In this document: positions 35,421-49,209 of the stretch, in pieces
Layout of the letters: each line of letters starts with the position of its first letter
Position numbering within the stretch: position 1 is the stretch's first letter
NCBI GenBank assembly: GCA_025345505.1
Contig: JANVCC010000011.1
Coordinates: 3,171,849 to 3,235,848, forward strand
Direction: 5' to 3'
DNA: 64,000 nucleotides
Origin: Todiramphus chloris collaris
Lineage: Eukaryota; Chordata; Aves; Coraciiformes; Alcedinidae
Notes under the pieces: generated by a model
The model's input: only the letters and a program-made list of their open reading frames with translations
What the model was told of the DNA's origin: nothing
Databases searched by the model: none
Position numbers and translations under genes: made by a program

Positions 35421-35775
35421 GAAATCATAAAATCATAGAATAGTATAATGATTTGGGTTGGAAGGGATCTTTAAAGATCTGCTAGTCCAATTCCCATGCA
35501 GGGAGCGGGGACATCTGCAACTAGAGCAGGTTGCTCAGAGCCCCGACCAACCTGACCTGGAATGTTTCCAGGGATGGGGCATCGACCACCTCTCTGGGCA
35601 AACTGTGCCAGTGTTTCTCCAACCTCATTGTAAAAAATGTCTTCCTTCTATCTAGCCTGAATCTCCCCTCTTCTAGTTTAAAACTGTCGCCCCTTGTCCT
35701 GTTGCAACAGACCCTGATAAGAAGACCGTCCCCATCTTTCTGATAGGCCCCCTTCAAGTACTCCAGGACCCGTTT
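35421..35775 (-). mobile_element. CR1 LINE 3' end, reversed
   Basis: It begins with the reversed tail ('aaatcataaaatcatagaat') and 'tttgggttggaaggg'. On the minus strand, 3' UTR is preceded by ORF2 sequence reading RVCCNRTRGDSFKLEEGRFRLDRRK and HWHSLPREVVDAPSLETFQV. It is a well-preserved open segment, same UTR type as 32283. Confidence 0.94.
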
Positions 35776-38260
35776 GGGAAAATGAGGATAATGTGACATT
35801 GTGCTTCATAGTCACTATACGGTTTTCCTACAGTTGGAGGAAGTGCAGCCTTATTTTCCGGAGGCCACTTACCCTGTCTGCGATTTGAGTTGAGTGTCTT
35901 ATTTCTCTTCATTGATTATATAAGGAGCCTTGGGTGATCCTAACTGAGGTGCATAAGTGAAAGTGGCATGAACTTACTGTGTAGAACCTGCCTGAAGATA
36001 AGGCAAATCTCGCTGAGACATATTTGGCAGTGCTATTTCAGTTTACTCCATAATTCCTATCGCCCCATCATAAGTGCAGACTTAACACTTCCCTTCCATG
36101 CTCATAGACAAAGGTGCTGTATGGTAGCTTATATAGGCAGCTGGAGATAAAAGTTGCAATGAAGGAGAACTTTGAAGCAATGATATTTTATGCTTCTCTT
36201 GGGAAGACAAATAGCCTGCCTCAGTAAGTACAGTCCAAGGAAAACATATGGCTGCAGATCTCTGGAGTGTGACAAAGGGGTAGCAAAGTTACACTGCAGT
36301 GAGAATCCAACCTGTCTAACCCTAAGCTCGGTGGGGAGGAAAATTGGGGTGAGAGGAATGTTGCCTGAATAAAGAGATTATATCTCTTCCTATTTTGGTT
36401 AAAATCACTCTTTTTCTTTGGATCTCTGCACTGCATAAAACTTACTTGTTTAGCTTCTGATACTTACTGAGACAATTTCCTCCTGATCCTGCTCTTTATC
36501 CCCCATTAGGCCTGGGTCCTTGCATCCCTAAAATTGTGTGTAAGTCATTTTCTAGTGACTGTTATGTCTTATACTCTAGCCAATCACCCTTAATTTTGTG
36601 AAGACCTTTTTTTCGAGTGCATGATTTCAAACAAAGCAAACAGCCTCCCTTCAACTCCTAACAGTCATGGCTCAGAAGATCATTTTGTTTCTTCAGCAGA
36701 GAAAAGAGATCGAGGCAATCTAGTTCTAAAAGACTTTTCATAGATGGATTTCTAAAGGGATCTGATTAAGAAGAAAGGTTATATTCCATAGCAGTTCCTT
36801 TATTTGAGCTAGCCCTGTGGCTCTGGACTTGAAGACAGTAGAAAGCGTGAGCCTCCTGTGGAATGGTAAGTGGGATGGCTGCACCAGAATGATGCTGAGC
36901 CTAAGCTCATGTGCTCTAGACACAAGCATCAGGATATGGTGCTATGCCAAAGGGGCTGCACCTCTGCACAGTGCTGTGATGCAGATGTGCCAGCCTGAAA
37001 GACCCATGAGTCTATCTCTCTGCACCCAGCCTGATGGTGAGTGTCATTTCTTTCCCTTTGAGAAAGACTTGCTGTGTAACCTGGGGAAGAACTCTTCAAA
37101 CATGTTTGGTCTGATCTTACGAATTGAGCTCTCATTTGACATCCACCTCATGTTCCGCCAGGAGTGTATTTGAATTTTGCATATACACTGTGCTTGGCAC
37201 AGCTTATTAAAATTGGACCTATTGTGCATCTTCCACCAGTTTTCATTGTTTTTGTCCATTCTGCAGGCTTTTTGAAACACAGGATGCTTCTCCTTCTGTG
37301 CATGTGAAGCTAGTACAACAGCAGGACCTTGATCTTGTGTTTGGCCATGAGGTGCTCTGGCAGTGCAAGCTGTAAGAGTAGGGGAGTTGTTTGTGCTCGA
37401 GTAGCTGTAATTATTGTGGAGGAGAGCTGTTCAAATGTTCTGTAGGCAGTGAGAGGATAAGAGAGAACCTTTGCTACAATCTGAAGGCAGGACAAGTGCT
37501 ATGTTTCCGGGGAGGATGAAGTGACGACCACGTGCTTACTGAAAAAACTGCAAAGAAGATGTGCAGCCCTTATTGCTCTAATCCAAAGTTTCCCCTTAAA
37601 AGCCTGCACTTCAGCTTAGTTTTCTCAGAAAACTTCCTTGCTATGGCAAAGAACCAAAATACTCTTCTCTCCTGAGAAAGATTGCCTGTCAATGGTATTG
37701 CCTAAGGAGATAATGCAGGAATATGACAGTATTATGCCAGAAAAAATGGTGTTGGACTGAAAATTCTGATTTTACATTTGTTTCAGACCAAGAACAACAT
37801 TAGCAAGTAAAGAGCAACAGTCACTTAAAAGAAAACTGAACTGGTAGATGTACAGTTTCAAGTTATTGAACGACATTTCCAGTCCTAAAATGGAAACAAT
37901 TATTTCTCTTCCTGAAAGACTGTATGTCTTCCGGCAGACCACAAACTATTTTGCAAATACAATAGCAAGACTTTGGAAAATTTCAGACATCATCGATATT
38001 ATTGTTTTTTTTCTCCAAAGCATTGATTAAGATCTTTAAAGCTGCTATTTGAATACCTTAATCATGGCTTTGCTGACTTCTGCTGTGCAATAAAAAAAAA
38101 AAAAATTAGCTTCCCTTTTGTTCAGTTCCCCATTCAATGGAAAACCTGAAATTCTTCAAGGCATGGTACAAGAAGAAAAATTCCCAAATAAGAGAGATTT
38201 TCTGGATAGAGGAAAGGTAATGATAATTCAAAACATAAAAGGAAGATGAGGATTATTTGT

Positions 38261-38288
<28 letters not shown>
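38261..38288 (+). repeat. A-run with (AT)n microsatellite
   Basis: Eleven or twelve A residues lead into about eight AT units. Confidence 0.85.
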
Positions 38289-38293
<5 letters not shown>

Positions 38294-40638
38294 CCCCATA
38301 GTTTGGAGAGGGATTCACAGCAGTGTGGGCTATAAGGAGTAGAGCTAATACAGGGAAAAGTATATTCATGGTCTTGTTCACTTAAGTCTCTCATTTTCTT
38401 AGCCTGTCTCTTTTTCTGAGGGATAGTTGAAGGAACTAGTAGTCTTCAAGAAAAAGCTGTTTTATAAAGTATCAGAAAATAATTCAGTGCTTGGAAATAT
38501 GGCACCTGAACCCATGTAAAATGTGCTACAAGTTTTGCCAGAACAAAAAACAAGCTACTGGTCCACGTGATCTACCATCCTTTCCCCACTACTGGCTAAT
38601 TCCAGCCATGCAGTGCTCCCATAAAGCGCTTAATTGCACCCTATGGCATAAGGAGAAATCTCTTTCTAATATTACATGGTAATCAAAGTTATGCAATGAA
38701 GCAAGATGACTAATAGCCTTTATTTTTTTTCCTGACTGTTGAAAGAGTATGTGCTATATGTACAACTGATAGGTCATTATTTTTCTTAGTCAAAGGAGTT
38801 TGCCCCAGAACTAACATGTAACAGGTAGTTTCACATATGATGAAATATTCCCTGCTTTCCTTTTTAAAATGTAATGGTTTTGATCATGATGAAATGCTAG
38901 TGGGAGCAGAGAATCCTTATATTTTAGATGACAAACAGCCCTTGGTGGTTACCTTGTCCATCTCTGAGGTAGGTATTCACTATAGCATAGCAGTCCTTTC
39001 TATAACAAGTGCAATTTTAAATTCCTGACCAATTAGTCTGGGCACCATGTTCCAGAGTCTTAGAGGTCTAACAACGCCCACTCTCAGATGTGCTTATGTT
39101 CTGCTGCACTCTACACTTTTCAGCAATCTGATGAACAGACTAAGTAACACAGTGGTCTCTTTTATCTCTAATTTTGATGATTACCTGTCTGACCTCTTTG
39201 ACAGGTTTGACCTTCTGCACATTATTCAATACATTATGCAGCTATTTTCTTTCTTACAGTTCTTTGTAAACTAAAGGCCCTGATCTGCAAGCACCTTGCA
39301 GACCCATCATCAGGTTTCTCCTCAGTCCACGTATGTGTCGGTCAAATGACTAGAGTGAAGAAGCCCTTACTAAACAGCCCTCTAGGCACTTCTGCAGACG
39401 TTACAGCGGCTCCACCATGCTTTAATGAGCAGCTCTGGCTTCACTTTCCCCCTAATTTTTACCTTTTGGCTATCTCTGCACACATTCATTTGAGCTATGT
39501 TTTCCCAATACTCTTTTAAATTTTGAGTGCACAGCACCCGTATGCACAGAGAAGAGGCTTTTTTCCTTCCTGGACACTTTTTGAGTGATGCTTTTAGTTT
39601 AAAAAACAATCCAAACCCCACAACAAAAAAACCCAAAAGAACCCCAGGTTAATCTAAACCCCCGTTTTCCACACAGCTGTATTATAATTCTCATGGGGGA
39701 ATTACATGCAAACCATCTTGTACATAGGAAACTTCCCATCACTATTACAGTGTTTTCTTGCCCTGTATGCAGAAAAATATAGTAGCCATGTTATTTCTCT
39801 GTGCTGTTTCTTCATCTTACAGTGTACTTCCTTCCTGATGTCACATACTGTATAGTGACCCTATTAGTGAAGGTAGTAGTTTAAACTTAGCTCCTACTTG
39901 AACTCCTAAAGTGTCCCTTCATCACAGCCTTAAAAAACAACCTGGAAAATTAATTTTCCAAACGGTTCTGAACCATTTCACTGAATTACCTGGGAAAATT
40001 CAAAGGCTGACTGGAAAGAAGTACTAAAAAGGATTAGAAAAAATTTAAGCAAGTGTAACAGCTACTGCTTATCATCGAGAAGAAAGATAAAATAAGGAGG
40101 GATTTTTGTGTAAGGATAATTACTCAGACCTTCAATTTCCTCGCTTAGTATATTTATTTAGGCACTGTAATTAAGCCATTTAATTGCTCAGTGTTCTCTA
40201 AGAACTGACCTCTATGTGCAGTGTAAAGGGATATTAGAAAAAGATAAGAAAGAATAAGTAGAATGAACTTGAAAAGTTTTAAAGTGGCTTTTGCTTTTTT
40301 AAAATGTATGACTTTTTGGTTCTGTATATCATGAGTTATCTTTTGTTCATAAAGTGTTAAAAGTCACAGGAGACAGCAAAAGGAGTGTAAATGATGCTGG
40401 GGAGATTCATGGAGTCCTGGTTGGTCAGCAAAGCTGATCACTTCTAGGGGCTACCCAGTTGTGTACATTTCTGTGCTCATTAAGTGTCTTCCCACCTAAC
40501 CTGCCAGTTCCCTGAGCGAGACAGCTGTCTCTTCTGCAACCTCACTGGAATGTACACTGAGATGAAGAGCCCTCTTAAATCCTCAAAAGGCCTGAAAGTG
40601 GCTAATGTTCAGTTCCAAACTGAATGGAGCCAATAATG

Positions 40639-40690
40639 AAGGTTTCCCACGTCTTGGGAAAAATAAAGGTTTCCTACTCGGGGAAAAGCA
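40639..40690 (+). repeat. Diverged 27-bp tandem duplication
   Basis: Two units each begin 'aaggtttcc' (at 40639 and 40666) and end in 'gggaaaa'-type sequence. Unit 1 also contains a perfect 7-bp inverted repeat, TTTCCCA/TGGGAAA, around a 5-nt loop (40643-40661). Confidence 0.55.
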
Positions 40691-41027
40691 CCAATTCCTA
40701 TATTATTGAAGAAGCTGGCTAGAATGATTGGCCCTCAAATGCTCCATACTGGTTTCAGTGGAGACTTAAGATATTCATGTAGGAAAACACTGAGGAAACA
40801 CCCAAGCTTCCTGTGCCATCAAGGCACGAATTCCATATGCTAGGTTGACTATAAGTTCCTCTGCTTATCTTCAGGGCCATCTACCTCCTTCCATTTCCAC
40901 TTTCACATACAAAGCATGAAACCCAAAATTTAGATCACTGTCTGTATAGACTGGATTGGTCCCAATCTGTTTGGGACCGAATGTCCTAGATTCACCAGAT
41001 TTCTTAGGCTTCTGAGTTATGTGTGAT

Positions 41028-41272
41028 GGAATCATAGAACCATAGAATCATTTTGGGTTTAAGATCAACAAGTCCAACAGTCAACCGGGCACCGACAAGT
41101 GACTACTAAACCATGTCCCTCAGCACCACATCTGTAAGTATTTTAAATTCCTCCTGGGATGGCAACTCAACCACTTCCCTAGGCAGCCTGTTCCAGGGCT
41201 TGATATCTCACTTAAACTTCCTCTGGTGCAACTTGAGGCCATGTGCCCTTGTCCTGTCACTTGTTCTGCATA
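41028..41272 (-). mobile_element. CR1 LINE 3' end, reversed
   Basis: Reversed tail 'gaatcatagaaccatagaatc', then 'ttttgggtttaagatc' and 'aagtccaac'. It runs through reversed UTR ('ccatgtccctcagcaccac') into ORF2 end sequence ('ttaaattcctcctggga', 'cctgttccagggctt', 'cccttgtcctgtcactt'). It shares the UTR type of 1588 and 11783. Confidence 0.93.
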
Positions 41273-41274
41273 AA

Positions 41275-43625
41275 AGTCACAATCTACAGACCTCACTCCT
41301 TAGAACAAACAACAAAACTTCACCTTTCTTTACTTAAACAGAAATGCAGAAGTCATTGAGGGTTGAGGCCCTGAAAACAAGCAGATCATGACTTTCTGGT
41401 TATGTTGAAGCTTGATTTTTTCATAGATGAAGAAAACCCAGAACAGATGGTGAAGACAGGAAGTGGATTTTGGTGTGTGTGTGTTTACATGATCAAACAA
41501 ACAAACAAAATTATATTTAAAAGCCAGTGCTTGAAATTGCTAACACATGTAAACATAAACATGGGTTATTTCCAAATACATTGTAAACTGTCTAGAATCA
41601 CCTGCACACAGACTTTGTACAGAAGGAATGAGTTGCATTTTTAGTGTTACTGGATGAAAAAAGCTGCTCTCTATCCTTTGTGCATAAACTAACCCACCAG
41701 ACACTAATGGGAAAACAACACACATTTGGAGATGCTTTAAGAAAAAAATAGCTCAGCGGATACAGAAGCTACAGTGAAACTCATTTACATTTGGGATTCT
41801 AGCTATGGACAGGTAAAGGCGCTGTTGACAAACTGTTTTGCATCTGAAGGTTCCTGAGGGCATTCCTTATCTAAGGCAGTTCTAGTTGGACCTGTCTGAC
41901 ATTCCACAATAACTGTGCTGTCTTCTGGTTTTTCTTTTTTTTTTTTTCTTCTCTTTTTTCTCTTTCTTTTCATTTTCTTTTATGCTGAAGCTGATGCAAA
42001 GATAAATGTGAAAAGGCATGACATTTCCTTTGTGTTATAATCTTGTGATTTTTATTATGCATGTCCCCAAGGGAGCTAAACCAGCACCTGGCACTGTTGG
42101 AGTATTCTGTCCTTCCAGTCAATGAATGCAGAGGCTCTGGAATCTGGGAGCAATAGACATACTTCGTAATCAAAGTGGCCATTCTGGTGTGAACATTAAA
42201 ACTCCTGACATACATACACAAAAGGTTTCTGGTAGCCATTATTCCATGCCATTTACCCTGCAGGAATATATACACTTGTACAAGCTCTGTTATAAACTCT
42301 GAGCAATTTCTCCAAACTTGCACTTATCTGTGAAGTCTGCTGCTCCTGTTTCAGATTTGAAGAAAGCCTGTCTGCTTTTTCAGAGTATATCACTACTAAT
42401 AAAAGATACTACCTGTGACTATAAGTGTTTTCTTGACTAACTCCTCAGATTATCACACCTACAAAAATACGTCACTAGGCTGATATTTCAGCATCTCAAA
42501 TGGCATACAGATGCTTGCTGGCTCGTTTTGAGAAACAGTTTTCTACTACAATATGAATTTTATAACTGTATTGGTAACAGTTATAATCATTTAAAGCTCT
42601 TCAGGTAGTAAAGCACCAAACAGATTTCTCTACATTCTCCCAGTTTTGGTGGGGGAAGCACTCATATCAAATAATAAAAAGATGTGAAAACCTGATGCAA
42701 ATGACATGAAATATTTAAAATATAGGAAAATTTGCCACAGGTCTCAAACAACACGAAGAAGAAGAGAAGGTCAGCAATCTGAATGTGTCCATTTATGGAC
42801 CGATCTATACTTTGTACACTGATTTAATTTTTTACCTTAGTTGTACTGTATCACTGATTGCATCCACATGGCCATGTAAACATACGCAGCAAAAGCAAAG
42901 GCTGTTTGGACTACTTTGAACAGATGGGGAACTGAAGGCTGGAAACACAAAGAGCACAGCAGCACTAGAATTTATATCTGCTGTGAACAGAGTTGGGGAG
43001 AGTACCAGGAGCTGCTGGAGAAGGTTTACAGGATATGGGCAGGAGACAAAAAGGTGAGAGACTTTTGTATGGCACTGCAAAATATGTTATAGAGGAAGGG
43101 AATTAATGAAATAATGATGATGAACTCAGACATTGGACTCACAGGATGGGAAGACACAGCATCTGCAGAGGATTATCCCTCTAGGTTTTTTTTAGTTTAG
43201 TAAAATGTGTATGTTCAGAAAGTGTATAATGGAGAAAAAAAGCTCCAGCTGCTGTAACTTGTGAGATAAGTCAGGTAGGAGAGATTGGTCTGTGGCTCAA
43301 ACTCTCCACAGCAATAGGCTGCTTTTGTTAATGCTGGTCGGAAAATGGAAGAGGCAACAGTAATACTAGTTTAAAGTTCAAAGAGGCATGGATTTTCCCT
43401 AACTGTGAAAACCACTCTTTAACTCATTAACTTTTGTGGTTCCTCAAGAAACAGGTATATTTAAAATAATTTCAAACCTGCATGTCCAGCCATTGTAAAA
43501 ATTATTGATGATTTTTGTAAGATACAAATAATTCAAGGTCTGCTTTTTCTGTGGGCAAAGGCTAGTTGGAGGAACAGGAAGGGTTTTATGATTTAAAAAA
43601 ACCCCACTTCTGTGATGCATTAAGA
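41275..43625. other. Noncoding sequence with pyrimidine tract
   Basis: It contains CAAA repeats at about 41499-41510 and a T/C-only stretch at 41929-41970. No gene was identified. Confidence 0.5.
41929..41970 (+). repeat. Polypyrimidine tract
   Basis: About 40 bp made essentially only of T and C. Pyrimidine/purine strand asymmetry of this kind can form triplex DNA. No acceptor AG with an exon follows it. Confidence 0.8.
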
Positions 43626-43629
43626 AGTT

Positions 43630-44176
43630 TGTGACCAGCAGGTTGAGTAAGGTTCTCCTCCCTCTCTACTCTGTCCCAGTATGAGGCCACATCTGGAGTC
43701 CTGTGTTTACTTCTGGGCTCCACATTTCAAGAGACACAGGGAATTACTGGAAAGAGTCCAGCAGAGGATACAAAGACGATGGGGGCACTGAAACATCTCA
43801 TTTATGAGGAAAGGCTGAGAGCCCGGAGAAGAGATGACTCAGAAGTGATCTTATAAGTGCCTTCAAGGACAGGGATATAGAGGATGGAGCCAATCTCTTT
43901 TCCCTTGTGCCCAGTGATAGGACAAGCAGCAATGGTCACAAACTGGAACAAAGGAAGTTACATTTAAACATAAGGAAAAACTTCTTACAGAGCCCTGTAC
44001 CAGGCTGACCAGAGAGGTTGTTGAATATCTTTCTCTGGAGACTTTTAACACTTGCCTGGATGTGATCCTGGGCAACCTACTCTAGGTGACCCTGCTTTTG
44101 GCAGGGGGATTTGACTATGTGGTCTCCAAAAGTCCTTTCCAACCCTTATGATTCTGTGATTCTATGATTCTGTGAT
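43630..44176 (+). mobile_element. CR1 LINE, 5'-truncated, older subtype
   Basis: It starts at 'gtgaccagcaggttgag'. It covers the region of PHLESCVYFWAP-type coding ('gaggccacatctggag', 'tctgggctcc'), then 'gaaaggctgagagcc' and 'agtgataggacaagcagc'. The UTR reads 'ctaggtgaccctgctt' and 'ggcagggggatttgac'. The tail repeats 'gattctgtgattctatg'. The frame is interrupted. The UTR differs from the other copies, indicating a separate subfamily. Confidence 0.93.
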
Positions 44177-46641
44177 ATATTCCATTCTTCTTTCTTACTT
44201 ACTATTTCTGTGATGCTGTGGAGTAAGCCAAGAGATGGATCAATGAATATCTTATTTACACTTCCTATTTTATCCTTCCCAATGGTACAAGGTGGCTGTT
44301 AAACCATGTAATGGAAAGCTGGACTGGAAGACTGATTTCTGTACCCATCACTGATGGAACTGGAATTATAGTTCTTAGAGCAGTACTTCTCAAACTACTC
44401 TATTTTCCCAGTCTCATTTGTTCATTAATTCAGTAGTCTCTTTCACCACAGCCAGTACTAAAATCCATACAGAAATGATCCATCTGGCAAATTACACATT
44501 GCTGTACAGGCCGGAATGACTCCTCCAAGATCCCTGGCAGGTGATAAGCACATGCCTTTGAGCATGAGGTTTTTTTGCAAATCCCTGTTGCATTCCTCAA
44601 ATCTCTAGAACTGATTAGAACGTTTTCTGAATAACAACTTCTTCTGCCACCTGTTCACGAAGGCCTTAGGAGTCACTGGAAAAAACTCAAATTCCAAACT
44701 CAATTTCCAAAACTGTCCCAGCAGAACAATACTTAGTGTCTACACATCGTGTTTTATCTGACAAACTGTTTTACAGAAGCAAGTTTACTTCCCCGAGGAG
44801 AAAATGGATAAGCAGTAAAGCTACCGGGCCAAAGTCTTCCAGTGGATCAGGTAAGAGCACAACACATCCCTTGGTTCCCACCACTGGGCTCTATACATTT
44901 GATCATCCCATATGCTTAAGAAACTTTAGTATTATTAGAAAGAGTGTCATCAAGACCGAAAAGAAAGTAAATTAAACCAATCTACCTCTCACACCTTGGT
45001 GTTTAATGGGAATCTGTAATGAATAGATGTGTTTTGTGAAAGGTTTGTTCTAATAAAACCTGCCTTCATCTCAAAAGGGACTAGAACTGGAGGGAAATGA
45101 ACACTAATAATACCAGCTTATCGGCTATTCTGTAAAATCCTATTTATAAGTCTATGGATGCTAATTAACTGTCTTGCAATACCAAGCAGAACTGTACATT
45201 GTGACCAAATGAGAGAGCATGGAAAGTGTTAAAGAAGACACTACATTGATTAATGTCTTAAGCCAGGTGTTTTGTATGCTCAGATTCTTTCTGTCTGACA
45301 ACTTTTTTCCATTATTTTGCCTTTCTATTTAAGGTTCCTGTGAACTTATTCAACAGTGATTTCTATCATTTCTTAAAAGACCACAACTTGGCAATAGCAC
45401 AGTGAGCCTCTAAGATTGTCCCAGAGTCTGAACTTTCCAGAAATCAAGGAGAAGCCACTATGAATAATAAAGTGGAATGAGTTCCTTTATGATTGACCTC
45501 TGAGAAAAGATATTATCTGGTAACAGTGCTAAAATAAAGATCTTGCCCTTATGGAAAGACTTGTGAGTAGGAAAGTTCACTATAAGAAATACCGACATAT
45601 TTATAAGCAGCATGACAGAAATGTGCATCTCCAATGTGAGACTGGTGGAGTACACTTAGAAATAGTCTGTGAGACACTCAGAGGAGATGGAAACACACAG
45701 AGCTGGCTTCAGACAGGTCAGCTCTGGAAGTGAACAAGTCAGGTAGATACAAATGGAATGTTGTCTTGTATCCACCTTCCTGTGACGTGTCCTCCAGCTA
45801 AAAAGCAGTCCTTGACTCTCTGCATTGGCAAGGGATAAAAAGAATCACCAGTGCAGACTGGTGCCATCACAAACCTCTGATGCACTGTTGCATGACACAA
45901 ATTAGCCCTCAGGCTGTTCAGGTTTCTAGAGAAGTACGGACTAGGCTGAGATTCAAATCCTTCAAGGTGTGCCTAAATACTTCGCTGAATAAGGGCTTGC
46001 AAGGGAGGTAGATTTCTGAAATTCTCAGTTTGGTGTCTGCCACTGACAAGTGTTTACATATGAGCCTTGCTTGCCACATGCGGAATGTGTATCATGACTT
46101 GACGGAGCTGATTACCCGGGGTCACTTTCCACATAGACCAATCTTATTGATTTTAATTGAATTGCTAATAGCATAAGGCACTATTTAATGAGACCCAGGG
46201 AAAGAGGCGGTTGGAAATCACTGCGTCCCAGATCTTCTTCACTGTGTTCATACAGAGGTACAATTATTCTGTGAACAACCCCATTGAAATCAGTGTGCAT
46301 TCCTGTAGAAAACATTTTGCCCAATTTGATTGAAAAAAAAAAAAAAAAGGCTTCTTTACATGAGAAAAGTTGCATGGAAGTATGGCATTATTTTTATACC
46401 CTTCTTATTAATATATTAAACCCCACATCATTCTCCAGGGGAGATGGAGCACATCGATGCTCAACACGACTGTAGGTTACAATCACCCATGTCATTCTTT
46501 CAGATAGATGGCTTCTACATAGTGCATCCTAGATGGCCAAAATATCAGGAGGGTAATTTGTCTCTAAATTATGGCTGTTGGTAATTAATCCTCTTTTGCT
46601 CTGGACTTGAGTGACCTTTACAAAGAAGCAGTTTGAATGTG

Positions 46642-46660
46642 AAAAAAAAAAAAAAAAAAA
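46642..46660 (+). repeat. Poly-A tract (19 nt)
   Basis: This is a simple A-run without a recognisable retrocopy. Confidence 0.85.
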
Positions 46661-48394
46661 GAAGGGGAAGAAGTGAACGATCCCTTCACAAACAAGTTTT
46701 TGTCTTAAACTTGCAGTAAGAACTATGAAAAAGCTCAAACCAAACTGCACTGGACTCAAAATATAACCCACAAGATGTATACTAGAAACTTTTGCTGTAT
46801 TTGAGGATAAAAAACTTTCCTATAGTGGCAGTGGGAAGCCTGTGACCTATCCAAGCCTTGCCAAAGCTGGGTCATCTCTGTGATAAACTGCTCAGTCCTG
46901 CATTTCCATCTTGAAAAGTTTCCTGATGAAGTGAGAAAGAAAATGTCCGGCCTCTGTAGATATGGTGTTTCTTACAGCCTTGATCAAAATCAAATGTCTC
47001 CCTCCCTTTATTAGGAACATTAAACAGAAGCAGCTGTGCCAGGGACATGTATGCTGTCAGTGTGACCTTCAGAACTGGTACCTGCTCACTGGTAATTACA
47101 TAGCGATAGCTGTTGATCACATAGAAAGTGAATCCAACACCTTGTAGGAAATACCTTTGAGGAAACAGACTTATGATGAAATGCTGTCTTGCATTTTTTT
47201 TTTGTGAGTGAATGCTAGATTTTATAAAAATAAACGACTACCATGACAGATAAGAAACAGACATCGTTTTTGTGCAGACTGTTTTGAGAAAGACATCTCT
47301 GCCTGTTTGTGCAATTGTCTTACTTGTACACTTTTGGCTTGGACCTTTCCTTTTGTTAAAAAAAAAAGAGGAGAGACCTTTCTAAAACTGCCCCAAATGT
47401 GTGAAGAAGGGCAACTTGTTATCTTAGTTTAAAAAAAAAGAAGACACGGGAGAATAAGCGGAATGATCTGTGGTGAAACCATCCCTATGTTTGAGCTGCC
47501 TTGTGTTTATGATGGTAGGCAATTTGGGTAAGTGAACAAAGCAAAGAACAGGGCTCTGATGGGCTGGCTGGGAAGGTTAAGTAGGGAAAACCTTTTTTTT
47601 ACAATATTTATTTTTTCTCATTTGAAAATCTGGAAGCTTATCTAAAGAACAGTGGCGACTTCTCTTTCAGATACAGCAATCTCTTCCGTCTCAGATTCGT
47701 TGTATGTAATTTTAAGCTCTGTCTAATTGAGACTGCCTTATCTATGTTATTCTTAGAAACCAGAAGTTAATCCATGAGAGCTACAAGTTTATCTTTCTCC
47801 TTTCTAGCCACATCTCAATGCAAAAACACCCATGCCATCACCCTCCTTTACCTCATTTATCAAAATAATATGGCAGCTAATCATTCTGGAAGAACAAATG
47901 TGAGATATGCAGGACCCACAGTCCTCAGGCTTTTTTGGGGAATAGGGGGCTACATGCCCATACCATGTCCCTGTAGTACCTAGGAGGTGTGATGGCTGGG
48001 ACAACTGAATGGTAATGCAGCGTGATGGGAGAGATAACAGCCTGGTATGACCAGAAACCCCTCCAGATCCCCATCTGAAAGCCTGTGCCTAGGAAAGATG
48101 ATCAGAAATGATAAGCTTTCCACGGGGACTCAGAAGAATAAGATGTTCTCCCCTAGTCCATCACTTTCTCATCATACCCTGTGCTGTTTTGTGAATTAAC
48201 ACAAATCATCAGTTTTCAGAGTCATCATCTCAGCACCAGTCACCAGGTCTGCATTTACTGCACACAGAAAGCCCACCCTGCTTCTCACCCAACACTCACC
48301 ATATTCAAACCTGAGTCAAATGTCCACATGGTAAATGATTATATTAGGTGTAAAGGTTCCCTTGGAGAATTTAGACCTGTGTTTATTTGCAGAA

Positions 48395-48500
48395 CAGGTG
48401 AGGGTTGCTATGAGGGTTAAATGAGAAAATGGGACGTTTGCAGGAAAATGTTTAAATAGTTCTGGTTCAGTGAGTGCAGATTCCTAATAAGTACTGTAAC
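48395..48500 (+). mobile_element. Possible MIR-like 3' remnant
   Basis: 'gagggttgctatgagg' followed by 'gttaaatgagaaaatg' resembles the MIR 3' part 'gttgtgaggattaaatgaga'. The rest is too decayed to align by eye. Confidence 0.38.
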
Positions 48501-49156
48501 AGAGGTGGATAAAGGGTGATGGAAAGTTAACTGCTTGGCCAGGTTTAGGCAAGACTTTAACCCCCTTTAACAATTGCTTTCTTAAGCAGTTGTTTGTCTT
48601 TCTGAGTATAAATATGGAGTGGATCAAGTTCTCCACTTGCTTGAAGAGAATGGTCACTTCTGAATTTTCTCGTACAGATCTTTCTGGGGTTTGTTCTGGT
48701 CATGATGAAGTAACAAAACCAAACAGCTCACAGGATTGTGAATATATAAACTCAGTGCATCCAAAACTGAGATCAAGTCTCCAAATATGAAAAGACCAAT
48801 TTATTCTGAACACCAAGGGTTTTCTAATTCAGCTGTGTCACAGAAAGCGATGTTTTAGTCCTTGGCTAAAGATCAAAACTACAAATATACAAAACACAAA
48901 ATATCAAAATACACAGCGGTGGGCCATTGAAGGAGTGAAGTCATCTAAAGAAATGTTTAAAAAACATGTTTCAGGGAAACTCTCTTTTGGTATGGTGGGG
49001 AATATGTGAACTTCAGCACAAGCCAAGTCCTGAAGCACAAAAAGTGCTTTAAGATCAGTGAGTTAGACAATGTTGTTGATCCCTGGAGCAAAAAGGAAAG
49101 GTTTGAAAGAGCAACAACTCCATGAACGGCCCAAACATGAATACTTAGTTGATGGT

Positions 49157-49205
49157 TCACAGAATCAGAGGCATTAGGAATGGAAAAGACCTACAGGGTG
49201 AACCG
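49157..49205 (-). mobile_element. Decayed CR1-like tail, reversed
   Basis: 'ttcacagaatcagagg' then 'aggaatggaaaagacct' resembles a reversed CR1 terminus. It is short and diverged. Confidence 0.5.
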
Positions 49206-49209
49206 TGAT

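Larger units (their letters stand above)
35780..41025. other. Long noncoding stretch
   Basis: No gene was supported. It holds an A-run followed by (AT)8 at 38261-38288, A/C low complexity at 39600-39660 and a diverged 27-bp tandem duplication at 40639-40690. A donor-like 'gaatg|gtaagtgg' near 36866 sits in a 119-codon open frame (36817-37173) with no domain. Confidence 0.5.
44180..49150. other. Long unique noncoding stretch
   Basis: A-runs lie at 46333-46348, 46642-46660 and near 47359. A MIR-like 3' remnant lies at about 48395-48500. No gene was supported. Confidence 0.5.

Noticed and set aside
36817-37173. 118-residue open frame with an internal donor-like site
   Set aside because: No recognisable domain. 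The donor 'gaatg|gtaagtgg' has no matching acceptor I can defend.
42913-42985. Possible reversed MIR fragment ('cagatggggaactgaagg')
   Set aside because: Only one short match. The following sequence does not keep the family order.
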